Shown piece by piece: positions 42,738-54,400 of a DNA stretch of 64,000 nucleotides. The stretch spans positions 45,451,909 through 45,515,908 of the forward strand of contig OZ026834.1 of assembly GCA_964023205.1 (NCBI GenBank), given 5' to 3'. Below the pieces are notes generated by a model. That model was not told the DNA's origin and did not search any database. It saw only the letters and a list, made by a program, of their open reading frames with translations. This stretch comes from Lutraria lutraria. Taxonomy: Eukaryota > Mollusca > Bivalvia > Venerida > Mactridae. Both the position numbers and the translations under genes were made by a program. The first letter of the stretch is position 1; every line of letters starts with the position of its first letter.

Positions 42738-45730
42738 GCCTCAGTGTACCAATTATCGACAGGTAGACCAACCATCGACAAAAAATATATATTAAGTAAA
42801 AATTTGGCAATGCACTTCGGTATTTGATGCTGATTGTTATGAAATTAAGCGCCAAAACTCGAGCCTCGCTTTCAAGCGCAGCAGAGCAGACGATATTTTG
42901 ATAAAATCAAATCTAAATGTCCAAAGTGCGTAAAAACTGTACAATTTGCTCAGTATTTGATAATAAAAAGGCAAAGATGTGCAAGAATACCTTATACATG
43001 TCATTCAGCAAATTTTCTATAGAATGCATAATAAATCGTGACAGGAACTGTCAAAAAAGTAAACATACTGGTTCCCAGTGCATTGGTTGTGCTTGACTTT
43101 AAACCTGATTAATTAACATTGTTCCTGAAATTAATCGAGTTAGACTTATCAATAAGTATGTAAAATATGCCTCGTTGTTTAGTTATGTTATTTAGAGCAT
43201 ACACACGCTAGAACACGAGGCTATGGTAGACAATAGTCTTCTGACAACTAAATATTTGTCATGCTACATGTGACTAGAAGAGTAGTGAAAAAGGTGTGGG
43301 TTATAAAATTGGACAAAGGGAAGTAACTGTTATAATTTCTTTGTTATTGTCACCGCTGCAGTTATCCTTCTTGATGAAATTAATTTTCTTGAACAATTTA
43401 CTGCATAACTTTTTGTAAATTGTCAGACAATGTACACAACTGTAGGCCTACATATAGCGAACGTTTAAATTCTACAATGATCTCCCGCGAACAATTTGAT
43501 TGTGCATTCATTAGCACACCATGTATGATAAGGAGACGGGACGAGTTTTAAGACGACAAACGTATCGGTCCATGGCGCGGGTTACATGTACTAGTGAGCT
43601 ATCTTAATTATTATTCAGACTATCACCACACAGTATTCAATTCATATATCTAAGTTTGCGTTCATGTATATATATATATTTCACTTAATATTTTATTTAT
43701 TCAGTGTGTAACTGGTAATTATAAAAATTGTCTATATATATGCATATACGTATATAGTTGCTTAATATTTCAAAATAGTCATCGACCAGTGTAAGATCAG
43801 AAGCAGATGTTTACAACCACTCACATTAAGAAGAAGCATTTATGTGCCAGTTTGATAAATGAAGTGATAATTGAATTATTGCTGTATTTTGATTTGATAA
43901 AAAATATCTGAATTGTTTTAAAATACAGCGTTCATCTATAACTAGCTGCTTAATTGGTTTTATATCTATTCTATCATCTCATATTTCTATTTTTTCGTAT
44001 AACTATTTGAAGACACTTTTTTGTGTAGAAAATAGATGTGTATCACTATGAAACGTTTGTTAACATCTGGTCTAATATTTTTTAATGATATGCATTTTTT
44101 TTATAAATCTTCATTACCACTGAATCAATGATCGATGTGTTGAAGTTGATAATTAAGTTAACTTTCAAATGTCATAAAACTATTTCTTCCTTACGGCATT
44201 ATCATTATGAATCAGTTTATGGCTTCGTTGGTGAAAACAAAATACATATACTATACATATGTGTGTATAGTACTCGTATAGGCCTTTGGTGAAAATAATT
44301 TCAGTCATATAAAACACCAACAATACAGAACATTTTACTTCTTTGAATACCATGATATAGTTGTCTTCTTTTATTAAATCAAAATCCAGCAAGAATTCAA
44401 TTATCACTTCGTTTATCAGACTGGCACATAAATACTTCTTCTTAATGTGAGTGCATGGTTGTTGACATCCTTCTAATCTTACGTACACTGGTCGATGACT
44501 GCTTTTAGATAGTTTGAAATGTTGCCAAGCAACAACTGACAATTTTGTTAATTACCAGTTATACACTGAATAAATTAAATTAAAGTGAAATACATATATA
44601 CATGTACATATATAAAATGTTAAAAATATCCGAGTCAAGCAAATAAATAATGAAAAATAACTAACATTCCACAGGTATTATTATTATAATGACGTCGAGC
44701 GCAGGAAAATATAAATAGATCTAAGGACCTTGTCGCGATGCATGTGCTCTGTAAAGATTTGATTGTAGGCATTGTTTTTATGGCCATTTGTCCTCTACGG
44801 CTGTTCATTTATTTGTAGAAGTTTACAGTCATTTTCTTGCAGAGTAAATGGTAAGTCAAGAACAATAATTATAATTCATGAATTATACCTATGAATACTT
44901 ATGGAATGTTACTTATTTTTCATTATAAATGTATATATACAGTACATGAACGCAAACTTATATATATGAATTGAGTTTTATGCTGTGACAGTCTGATAAA
45001 TAACTAAGATAGCTGTAACTCACACGTTTGTCGTCTTAAAATTCGTTCCTTCTCATTGTCATCCATACTGTAGAGTGATAATGAATGTACAATCAATTGT
45101 TCGCGGGCGATCATTGAAGCATTTAAACATTCACGATATGTAGGCCTACAATTTTGAACATTGTCTTAAAGATTAAGTTATGCGGTGAATTGTTCAAGAT
45201 CGAGCATTAAAAACTAATTTCACCAAGAAGGATAACTGCAGCAGTGACAATAACAACTTTTATAAGAGTTACTTCCCTTTGTCTTAAGATTTAGCCCAAG
45301 ATTGCCACACCCCTTTTACATTGCTTAGAAGAGTACGTGACATACCATTTGTTGTGTTCTTTTTTCAAATGATTTGGGTTTTCACAGTCCAATTTTGTTA
45401 TAATTATGTAACTGTTAAATAAATGTTCCTGATTAATTTGACTCGGTCATTCACAACAATATGTACATTGCCAGTATCACATTGCCAAAAAACTTCTATT
45501 GTCGATAATTGGTCCCAAAAATTGTTCCGACTAGCGATCAAGCATGCATACAAGTCCAATGACATCACACGTTGACAAGTGAATGTATTGCGCATGGAGC
45601 TGAAAGGTCAAAGGTTAGTCCGTATTTACGCCGAAATGGTTTATTTCAATGTGCCTTTTGGAAATCGTGTGGCACTAAAATGTTGCAAAAATTGTCGATA
45701 ATTGATACATACCCTGAGGCTATGCCAGTC
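42738..45730. repeat. Large inverted repeat (foldback), about 3 kb
   Basis: Arms run outward from a spacer of about 470 bases centred near 44.14 kb. Matching landmarks, left and right: TGATAATTGAATTATTGCTG (43864) and CAGCAAGAATTCAATTATCA (44388); ACTCACATTAAGAAGAAG (43820) and CTTCTTCTTAATGTGAGT (44435); GTTTGCGTTCATGTA (43656) and TACATGAACGCAAAC (44942); GGCCTACA (43445) and TGTAGGCC (45140); GCAGTTATCCTTCTTG (43359) and AAGAAGGATAACTGC (45223); AGCCTCAG (42738) and CTGAGGCT (45715). Arms differ by indels and substitutions. No coding sequence recognised. Confidence 0.9.
44651..44922. mobile_element. MITE nested in the right arm of the large inverted repeat
   Basis: Ends TGAAAAATAACTAACATTCC-A and T-GGAATGTTACTTATTTTTCA, 20 of 21 positions inverted. 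The left arm of the large repeat has no counterpart to this stretch, so it inserted after the foldback formed. Confidence 0.8.
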
Positions 45731-46526
45731 TTTTGTACTCACCCAACTTTCATGCATGAACATTAAACACAAATATACCATCTGAACAATAATTGAGTTG
45801 ACCATATTCCCGTAATCTGCAATGGATGAATGTCATTTGAAGCCAATATAAAACAATTTACATAGGTTCGGGCTTTTATGCAGTATAAACGCTCAAGCGG
45901 GTTTTGAAAATTCTGTTTCTTACATAAATAATTTTTGACCGTGTGGAAACACCGATTTTTCGTGTTATCAGTGAAAAAAGGTGTATTAAGTTTCATTGTT
46001 GACGCACGTGAAACATGTTCTGGATAGATTGTTACTAAATTTAGACTGACATGTATAATAACTACCCGCTATCACCGACAGCGTCTATACCTATCAGAAT
46101 TGTCGATTCAGATGCTCCGCCCTCAGAGGAGGTCTCGGAAGGCCGAGCGTTTGCGTAAAATAAACGCATGTTATTTTATGTTGCCATTGCTTGTGATAGA
46201 CAATGCGGGGCTTATCTACAAATGTATATTAATTTAACGAAACTTCTATTCCGACTTAATTATTTTATATGTTTCGTTTCAGAATAAAAATAGTTTTTTA
46301 AACAATATCTGGACCAAATAAACATGTAGCTGTCCAGCACGAAACTTATATAATATTGAGCACGTGCTGTTATCCTACCACGTGCTTATCTTGAGAGATC
46401 GACGACACTTCCGTCTGTATTTATTTAGGAGCTAATAATTAGTAATGATACGCAATTCCATGCAAGACCAATGGCGATTTCTCGTTGCTGCAAAGAGATA
46501 GAGAAAAATTTTTCATCTATACATAC

Positions 46527-46745
46527 ATTTACGAAATTTGTTGAAACCTCTTGCATGAAACGCACGTGCCCATTTTCTGTTTTCAGAAGTTGTCTTCCAA
46601 CAATAGTTTCACTTGATAGATTATGTATAAAAATCATGTAAGCAGATGAGTAATAACTGACTGGTATTTTTGCAACTTTTCCAGCTCCAACGAAGGAGGT
46701 ATAGGCACCTTGCGTAAACATTTGAAGAGCCACTGATCTTCTGTT
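46527..46745 (-). CDS. Possible coding exon, unassigned
   Basis: An open stretch of about 70 codons including KVAKIPVSYYSSAYMIFIHN and LLKTENGHVRFMQEV, ending at a GTATGT donor in phase 0. That phase fits the most 5' exon of the EGF gene (41358-41464), and SAYMIFIHN loosely recalls HVMIIHS in its modules, so it may be an upstream exon of that gene. The right boundary is uncertain, and the link is inference. Confidence 0.3.
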
Positions 46746-46794
46746 TAAGTTGTGCGCCCCTTTTCAACAGTTATAATCATATGATGCGGACAGT

Positions 46795-46988
46795 TGATCT
46801 AACCATCGTTCCTGGGAAGAACAGTACTAGACTGAGTAGACTCCCATCCTCCGTAAGCAACTGGCTTCTTTATCACATAAAGAGACATGATCGGTAGCTG
46901 GGCTCAAACACACGGCCCTCTATCAGTGAGAGGTTACAGTGATTTGAAGTCAGCGACCTTATATAACCACTCGACCACGGAGGCGGGT
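46795..46988 (-). mobile_element. tRNA-derived SINE, family 2 (minus strand)
   Basis: Reverse complement of the family head (CCACTCGACCACGGAGGC) and body (AGACTCCCATCCTCCGTAAG), matching 32136-32380. Confidence 0.82.
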
Positions 46989-47100
46989 CACTCCTAAGTG
47001 AAATTTGTTTCGTCGCCGATGGGAGTCGAACACACATATGGGTGATATATAGGCTATTGACTGTTAGACAGCTGAACCAATCAACCTCGGACCCCCCCCC
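46989..47100 (-). mobile_element. Second tRNA-like SINE head, different family
   Basis: On the minus strand: GGTCCGAGGTTGATTGGTTC (A-box-like) and GTGTTCGACTCCCATCGGCG (B-box-like), directly abutting the SINE at 46795-46988 and ending in a run of ten C on the plus strand. Confidence 0.6.
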
Positions 47101-48309
47101 CATTTAATGTTTAAAAACTTCATTCATCGCTTCATATTTCTGCATCATCAGTATGTATTCATTACATACACCAATTCGTCGGCTTATTCCTGCAAACCCG
47201 TATGCGATTTTCCCATTTTGAGAAAATCACATTTGAAGTTCGCGTAAATAAGCGAGTTACGGGTTTGTGGATTTTGAATTAACCCTATTTAGCGGAGATC
47301 TTATAAGAACTCATCGAGACAACAAAATCACAAAATCGTCAACAACTGACTTACGGGGTTGTAGAAATATGCCGACGACAGATTATACACATAATGGTCC
47401 CAGGATATATTATGTAACATATACATGTTGCAATCTAATAATAAGTACATTGTATTCTCATTACACGATTCCAAATTTTTCGAAACAATATAAATAGTTT
47501 AAGAAAATTCAATGATATACATAACATAAATTATGACAACATGTTTTTATGAGTTGCAGAGCAGCGCAATGATTTATTTTAAATAAAAACTTACCACACT
47601 CGATCTGGTATATAAATTACTGATAGACAAGACAATTAAATATTTACAATGCATTAATGTAAATGTCTGGTCATAATTACCAAAATATGTTCTTATCATT
47701 AATCTATGACCTTATTTCACCGATAACCTAATTTTTATAATTTACAGATTAATTAAAATAATTTCACAAAACTGCAGTCAAAATCAAGCACGATATGCAA
47801 TCTAATTTAGCCGTGCATGTCCTGTCATTTTGCTAAATAGATTTAATTATTGTAATCACATGCTATGTAGTCATTTGAATTTGTTTACAGCTAAACGGTC
47901 CTGGTTGGACAATTTATATGACATAGTAGGTTCTTTCAAAACTACATAACACTAAATATTCCTTAAATGATACTTTTTAAAATCTGGAGATTCTTACCAC
48001 GTCAACTTACGCACAATTTATCTAGGTCAGAATTGGATTAGAGCTTTTAACATGCGATCTTTTTCAATGAACGAGTCCACATACATAAATACATACGAGG
48101 GATGATTCAAATGTTTTGTCACTGCTTCGTTTACTAGTCTAGTATGCTAAAATACTTGACGTATCGTTCCTTTCACAGAATCCGAGTCCATGCCGTTTTA
48201 TGCTCCTGTGTCAGATCAGGGGCATATCGGTTTTTGGCCTGTCTGATTATTTACCTGTTTGTACCCAATTTGAACCTTGCTTATAAAATCAAAACGCTAG
48301 GTACCGCTG

Positions 48310-48430
48310 GCAGTCATCAAACTTCATATGTTGGTTCCTCGTGACAACACCTGCAGGACCTGTGCATTTTTAGGTCAGCAGTAGGTCACTCTGAGGTGGC
48401 CTTGTGCTTAAAAAACAAAACTTGTTTTAT
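48310..48430 (-). repeat. Dispersed repeat, inverted copy of 41550-41700
   Basis: Contains GTCATCAAACTTCATATGTT, GGTTCCTCGTGACAACACC and GCAGGACCTGTGCATTTTTA, the reverse complements of blocks at 41.6 kb. Confidence 0.75.
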
Positions 48431-48989
48431 CTTTAAATCTACTGTATTTTCAAAAAAATAGTTAAAATGAAGATAATTTACGAATTGACGTTCTGATTTA
48501 TCACAATAAGATAGTTATACACGAATTACGGAGAAACTGTGATAGTAACAACATAATCTACGTCATTAATTACCTAACACACGGTCATCAAGGTTGTCTG
48601 TGAGTATTGTTGTACTGGACCATTTGAACCGGGGGAGGAAGGGGGTAGATTGAAGCCTAGTAATCTTATATTTTTCTAGACGAATTATACTTATAAGTAT
48701 TAGTTTATTATAACTGTTTGCGAGTATATAGTGTAGTGACTAAATAATAACTAGTTTGCCTAAATCTGGCCATTTGATTGGCTAATGGCGATGACTGAAT
48801 CTATTAATAGTTGACAGGTAAGTCAATCATGAAGGCATTGCCTAGATAAGTTGTGGTGTGGCTTTTTGAAGTTCAATGTGCAGACCTGGATAAACATTTT
48901 GCCGTACAATTAATTAGACACCAAATGGACTATACAAATTCATCTAACGTTTTGTTTGTTTTGAGTTTTACAGGACATTTCAACAGTCA

Positions 48990-49192
48990 GAGTCATACGA
49001 GAAAGACAGTTCACTAAACCATCATACCTGGAAAGAACCAGTACTAGACTCCCATACTCCATAAGCAACTGCCTACTTTCTCACATAAAGAGGCATGATC
49101 AGTAGATGGGCACGAACCCACGACTCTGTCAATGAGAGGTTACTGTGATTTGAAGTCGACAACCTTAACCACTTGACCATGGAGACCGGTAT
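48990..49192 (-). mobile_element. tRNA-derived SINE, family 2 (minus strand)
   Basis: Contains AGTACTAGACTCCCATACTCC, CACGAACCCACGACTCTGTC (box B, reversed) and CCACTTGACCATGGAGACC (box A, reversed). Confidence 0.82.
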
Positions 49193-51296
49193 CATCCAAT
49201 GAGCAACAATTTGACAAAATTACCACAAGAAACACATTATAGGTAAATCTTATATGAGTTTTAATTGTAATTTCGTGGTCATAATACATGTAGAATATAG
49301 CACACAATCATCCTATCATGAACAATGTACATTTGACGTGATTTTTGTAAAAGAAAATGCATACAATAATATATCAGCTGATTAGCCTAAAGAACAATAT
49401 AGCAACATAAAATGACACAGAGCACATAGGTTCTAAATCTATACAACTGAGTCAACAAAAACAGAAAAAATATCATTATACTTAAAAGTTTTTAAACATC
49501 AATTCATGATGAATATGCAACAAGTTATACACAAGAGCCGTGCCAACACTTGTCTGTTCACCGGCTCAGTGAGATCTATCCACCTATGAAGCTTCATGTT
49601 ACTACCTCTTATAGTTTTTGAGTTACGAGCTATATTAAAGTTTTTGCACAGGATGCAGTCAGTGATCACAACAGCTGGAGTTTTTCTTTGAAAACAGACA
49701 TAAAGCTTAAAATCAAACAGAGAAGATCTTGGTACTTTGAATGTTTTAAAACATCATAATGAAAATGCAACAAAAAGTTAAATTTTAAATTAAGAACGAG
49801 AAAATAACTGTCCGTGTCTACAGCTCAGAACCATGACTCTAAATCCACTAACATATATAAACATGAAGGAGTGGAATATACAACATAAATCTATTATTTA
49901 CAATACAGGACTTTCAGATCATTATATTCTATAATCATGTTACATGTTATATACACTAGCTCCTGTTTATAACGTGTTGCATATTTATTGTGATGTTTAA
50001 AACTGAATTATTTGATAGTTGCACACAAAAAAGCAATTATTCATCACACAGTTACAAGAATATACAAATAATAGTAAGTAGCCAGTTAAAATGTTCAGAA
50101 TTGAAAGTCTAGTGAATAGAGTATCATTATGACATTCTAGAAAATCTAAACAAGACAGCAGATACTTTAAATAAACAAAACATTAACAATCAAAACAATA
50201 TTATTGTCAGATCTACTTACACTTTAAAAGAGATGAAATGGCAAAATTCTGTTCTGTATAACATAAATACTTAATTTTGAAATATCTATGCTTGTACCAG
50301 TTGCTGTTTCAGTTTTAGTGGATTAACAGCAGCCAGTTCACCTAGCAAGTTTTCCTGGACTACATTCTAACCAGTACTAACTTACCCTTTCAAAAGGAGG
50401 AGACAACTATTCCACACATGCAGGAAAATCAACAGTTTTAACAAATTTACACAGAAAGATATAACCAGCTGCAACCAGGATTCAAACCAGACTTCCAAGT
50501 CCCACACAATAACCACCTGTAGGTCTACAGCCTTGACACCTGATACTGGGCTATGGTGCACAGTAACACAAAACAGAGAAAAAATATCAATGATATTGAA
50601 ATGAGTATCAACCATCAATAAATATATTGATACATTTACACTTCTACAATATGAAGGACAATATATTTTAATATTTGCATCTTTTCTCTTGTTTCGTTTA
50701 TTTCAGCATATCAGGATAACTAAGTTAATTTTGTTCCATGTACTTCACACAAGAAATGAACAATAAAAATAATTCATTTATTTTTTTTGATAGTTACGTC
50801 ACCTGAATTTTGAAACAAACCAAATTAAAGCTTTTTCAATACTCTAACAATTTAGTTTTCCACCATAATTGTCTGCAAAATATTTAGACATTTAGATATG
50901 TGTATTAGTAACTTATAGGCAGATTTTTTTTATAAATTAATTTTTTTAATTGATGACAGTTGTATAGGAGCAAATCACGACAAAATGAAACAACAAAGAA
51001 TTCATATAAACATCAATAACACATCATTCTTAAAACAACACAGAGATAATTATATAATCCATCAACTTGAATATGATGACATACAATTAACATATCACAT
51101 GAATAATTTTTTGTCAATCCAACACAACATGGTCGTAACTTCATATACATGAAAAACAAGACAAAACTCTGTCATGCTGAAGATTATGTCTTGTCAAAAA
51201 TAAGTTTTCTTGACAAATTCTTATAAAAACAATGTCGAACACATCCTTGTCATTCATATTCTATATTTTCTGTCAATCTTCAGTAAGTGACATGAA

Positions 51297-51483
51297 CTAA
51301 ACATTGCTATCTTCGTATGACAGAGGAATCTTATCTTGTGCTGACTGATTCATGTTAATTATCACCAAGTAGACGAGAAATACCACGACAGCTAAAAATA
51401 CTAACTTCAGCAACATAGAGATTCCTCCTCCACTTTCTTTACTGTCAGAATCTGCACTAGCTGGTGTCTGGTCTTTGCTACGA
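51297..51483 (-). CDS. LEM protein exon 5 (transmembrane, stop)
   Basis: Acceptor TTGCAG; encodes RSKDQTPASADSDSKES, the membrane helix and the tail NQSAQDKIPLSYEDSNV, then TAG. Confidence 0.93.
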
Positions 51484-54400
51484 CTGCAAGTTGAAATAGT
51501 AAACAAAAATAGTTACAGTCTTTAGTGAATTAGTTAAATCAAAGCATGGAAGTACTGGTAGCTTTGCGACTGGAAATACTTCACATAGAATATCTTTATA
51601 TTAAATTATTATGAAATTAATTATAATGCTTTCATTAAAAGCAGTATATTGGATTTTGCATTTTGAATTATTGATTTAATTACATTAAAATCTCATTATT
51701 TTCTCCAATACTAGTCGTGTTTAATAACTAAAAGTTTTATCTATCAAAATAAATTTTACATAATACAATTTATAAAAGCTTTAAGATGATGTAAAATATA
51801 TATAATTTGATTAAAAAAAGATAAAGTTATGACGGGTTGATAATTGACCAGCGTTGACTGTGATACACTCACTAAATGTTTGCCAACCCAAAGAAAAATC
51901 GATACTTCAGCATTTATGATGCTATTATTTCGAAAACTATGATACTGACAAACTCCTTGCACTGGTTACGTCACGCTTTGCTACTTTAATCTGAATCAAT
52001 CAGAGAAAGTAACTGTTGCAGGGAGTTTGTAACAGTGAATGGGTCTATTTCTAGACGACGCTAGCAGCTAGTAATGGTATTTGAACTATGGATCTATTTT
52101 TTTGTGCATAATGAGAACTCTTATGTGAAATTCCACAGCTCTGGAAATTTTTCAATCTCTGGTGTGATTTCCGTAAAACTAGCTTTTGCGAAGCTAAAAA
52201 TGAAATGAATGCTATCCAATAAATTCTTGATGGTTGTATTTTTTCACATGTTTTAAAATTTCTATCAGTCAAAAGAACAATACTTACTGAAAGTTGTCTT
52301 AATATCTGAGAAACAACTAATGACTATCCACTAACTATCAAACTTAATTGCCTGGAGCCATTTGATGGATTAAATGTATCAGCACAAATATTTATTCATC
52401 TATCTGTTGTTTTAACAGCCATTGGACAGCTATGGTAAATTAAGAGCCAGAGACAAGGAGGATGAGAAACAGAACCAGGACATTTATATCCCGACTCTTT
52501 TCCATTAGTTTTCCTGGTTCTTAATAGCGCCCAGTGTAAAGCCCTGATACACACCTCGCCCCAATTTCTGTGATTTTCTAGACACAGTATTTGGATCGGA
52601 AGTTGCAATTAGCACACCGAAAAAGCGTCCCTGAGAAGGTAGAGCCAAGAATCGAATCCATGACCTTACATTTAGTAGTCAAGCGCATTACCACTCGACC
52701 ACTGTTCAACCCTAGAGCAAACATAATGATATGATATTTACCTAGGGATATTTCTTCTTACAGCTTGTGTAGGGGTGGCAACTCTAGCTTGTATGACCGG
52801 CGTATAGTCTGTCTGCGTAATAGGTGTACTAGTAAACTGTGGTTTCATAACAGGTTTAGATCTAGCTTCAGCAGCTCTGTAAAATAAGTTTTAAAGAATT
52901 AGCAAGATTAGGAAGGCAAATTATCAGTATCACGCATACCTAATAATTATAATGTATCTGCTATCAAATTATAACTATGTAATAAATGTTCTAAAAGACC
53001 TTGTTCCTTCAAATTTATCTTCCATGTGAAAATTTTTAATATGAATAAGTGAAATCGTGCATTCTGGTGATTTTTGGATCCAGGATTGAATAATTGAAAG
53101 CTATTTCATTTTATGATATTTCATTTCTATCATCATAACAGGGCCTTTTCACTTTCGATAAAAGAGGCCTATTAAAGGCGACTTCCCAATTAGAAATTTC
53201 TTAAAAAATCATGCAGTTTTCCCAAAAATCCAAACTTACATTAGCTTGTTTATTTCTCAAATCAGCAATTTTATTGATAATTCTTTCCAAAATCAATAGG
53301 CTCTTCCCAATGAAGAGAGAAAACCCTTGCATAACCAAATGATAGATTGTCAAACCTGTAATTTATCTGAACTTCTTCATCTACTTCCTCTTCCTCTGTC
53401 TCCTCTTCTTCTTCTTCCTCTGTTTATGATAAAAACATAAAACAATAAAACTCATCAAGGGAGATAACTTCATAAAATTATTAAGAATAACACCACAAAC
53501 CATATAAATCAGAATGAAACTGTTTGAAAAAGTATTTCATTTTAAACAAGGGAAATAACTCTTATTTCATGGAGTAAAAAATGTTGGACTCAGGATGGCT
53601 TAAACACCATAAAACTGGAATTGATTTCGTCAGTCTCCGTGAGTTTGAGCCAATGAGTGTTCACAGAACAAAGGTTTTGTCATATTAACTGCTAGACTGT
53701 ATCTATATCAAATATTGAATCTGTCACACTTTAAACACTGCCATTAAAGTTATTCTTAAAGTATTAAATGAATTCTGAGCTTGAGCACTTTCAATTTCAG
53801 AAACAAAAACTCTCAAAGGGGCATGCCCTGGAACTAAAGTGTCTCGAATAGAAATGAAATTATGTATCGTTTTAATGCCTAAATCAATTAATATATATGA
53901 TGATATCATACTAACACATTTTATTTTTTATTTTTAAGTCACATAGTTACGTTTCGGCCGGGTAAGCCTTCATCAGTGATAATATTTTTTTTATTTTTAA
54001 ATCAATTAATGAAAGTCCTGTGAAATATCCAGTTATTATATTAAAAAATACCACATTTCAAGATTTGCCAAATCTGCCGATTTTGGCCTCAAAAAGTATT
54101 TGTCATTTTCACAACTCGACCCTTTCGGGATCTGTCAAAACCACAAACATCGCGGAAAAATGTCATCAAACAGTGAAATGGAGTCACTCATGCTATGTTT
54201 ATTTTTGCGATATCATACAGTGGGTGCTCAGTTGAATTCTCAGACGAATCGGAAATATCCTTGTTGTCAAAAATTGACATACAAATACAGATGCTTGGGT
54301 TATAGTCATTTTTGACATTCTTCTTTGACTTTTCGGTAATAATTGGTTTTACATGTGATTGATAAACGCATTTTTGGTGTATGAAAACCAAGACATAGAA

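Larger units (their letters stand above)
41465..51296. other. Region without a confirmed gene between the EGF gene and the LEM gene
   Basis: Dominated by repeats: two dispersed-repeat fragments at 41.55-41.97 kb, a foldback element and a MITE at 42.03-42.44 kb, a large inverted repeat at 42.74-45.73 kb, three SINE copies at 46.8-49.2 kb, a mariner-like end near 48.09 kb and dispersed repeats near 48.3 and 49.55 kb. The missing 5' exon(s) of the EGF gene probably lie here. 49.8-51.2 kb is plain AT-rich sequence and holds the 3' untranslated region of the LEM gene at its right end. Confidence 0.6.

Noticed and set aside
44180..44542. 120-residue minus-strand frame
   Set aside because: It lies in the spacer and arm of the large inverted repeat and has no motif; likely chance.
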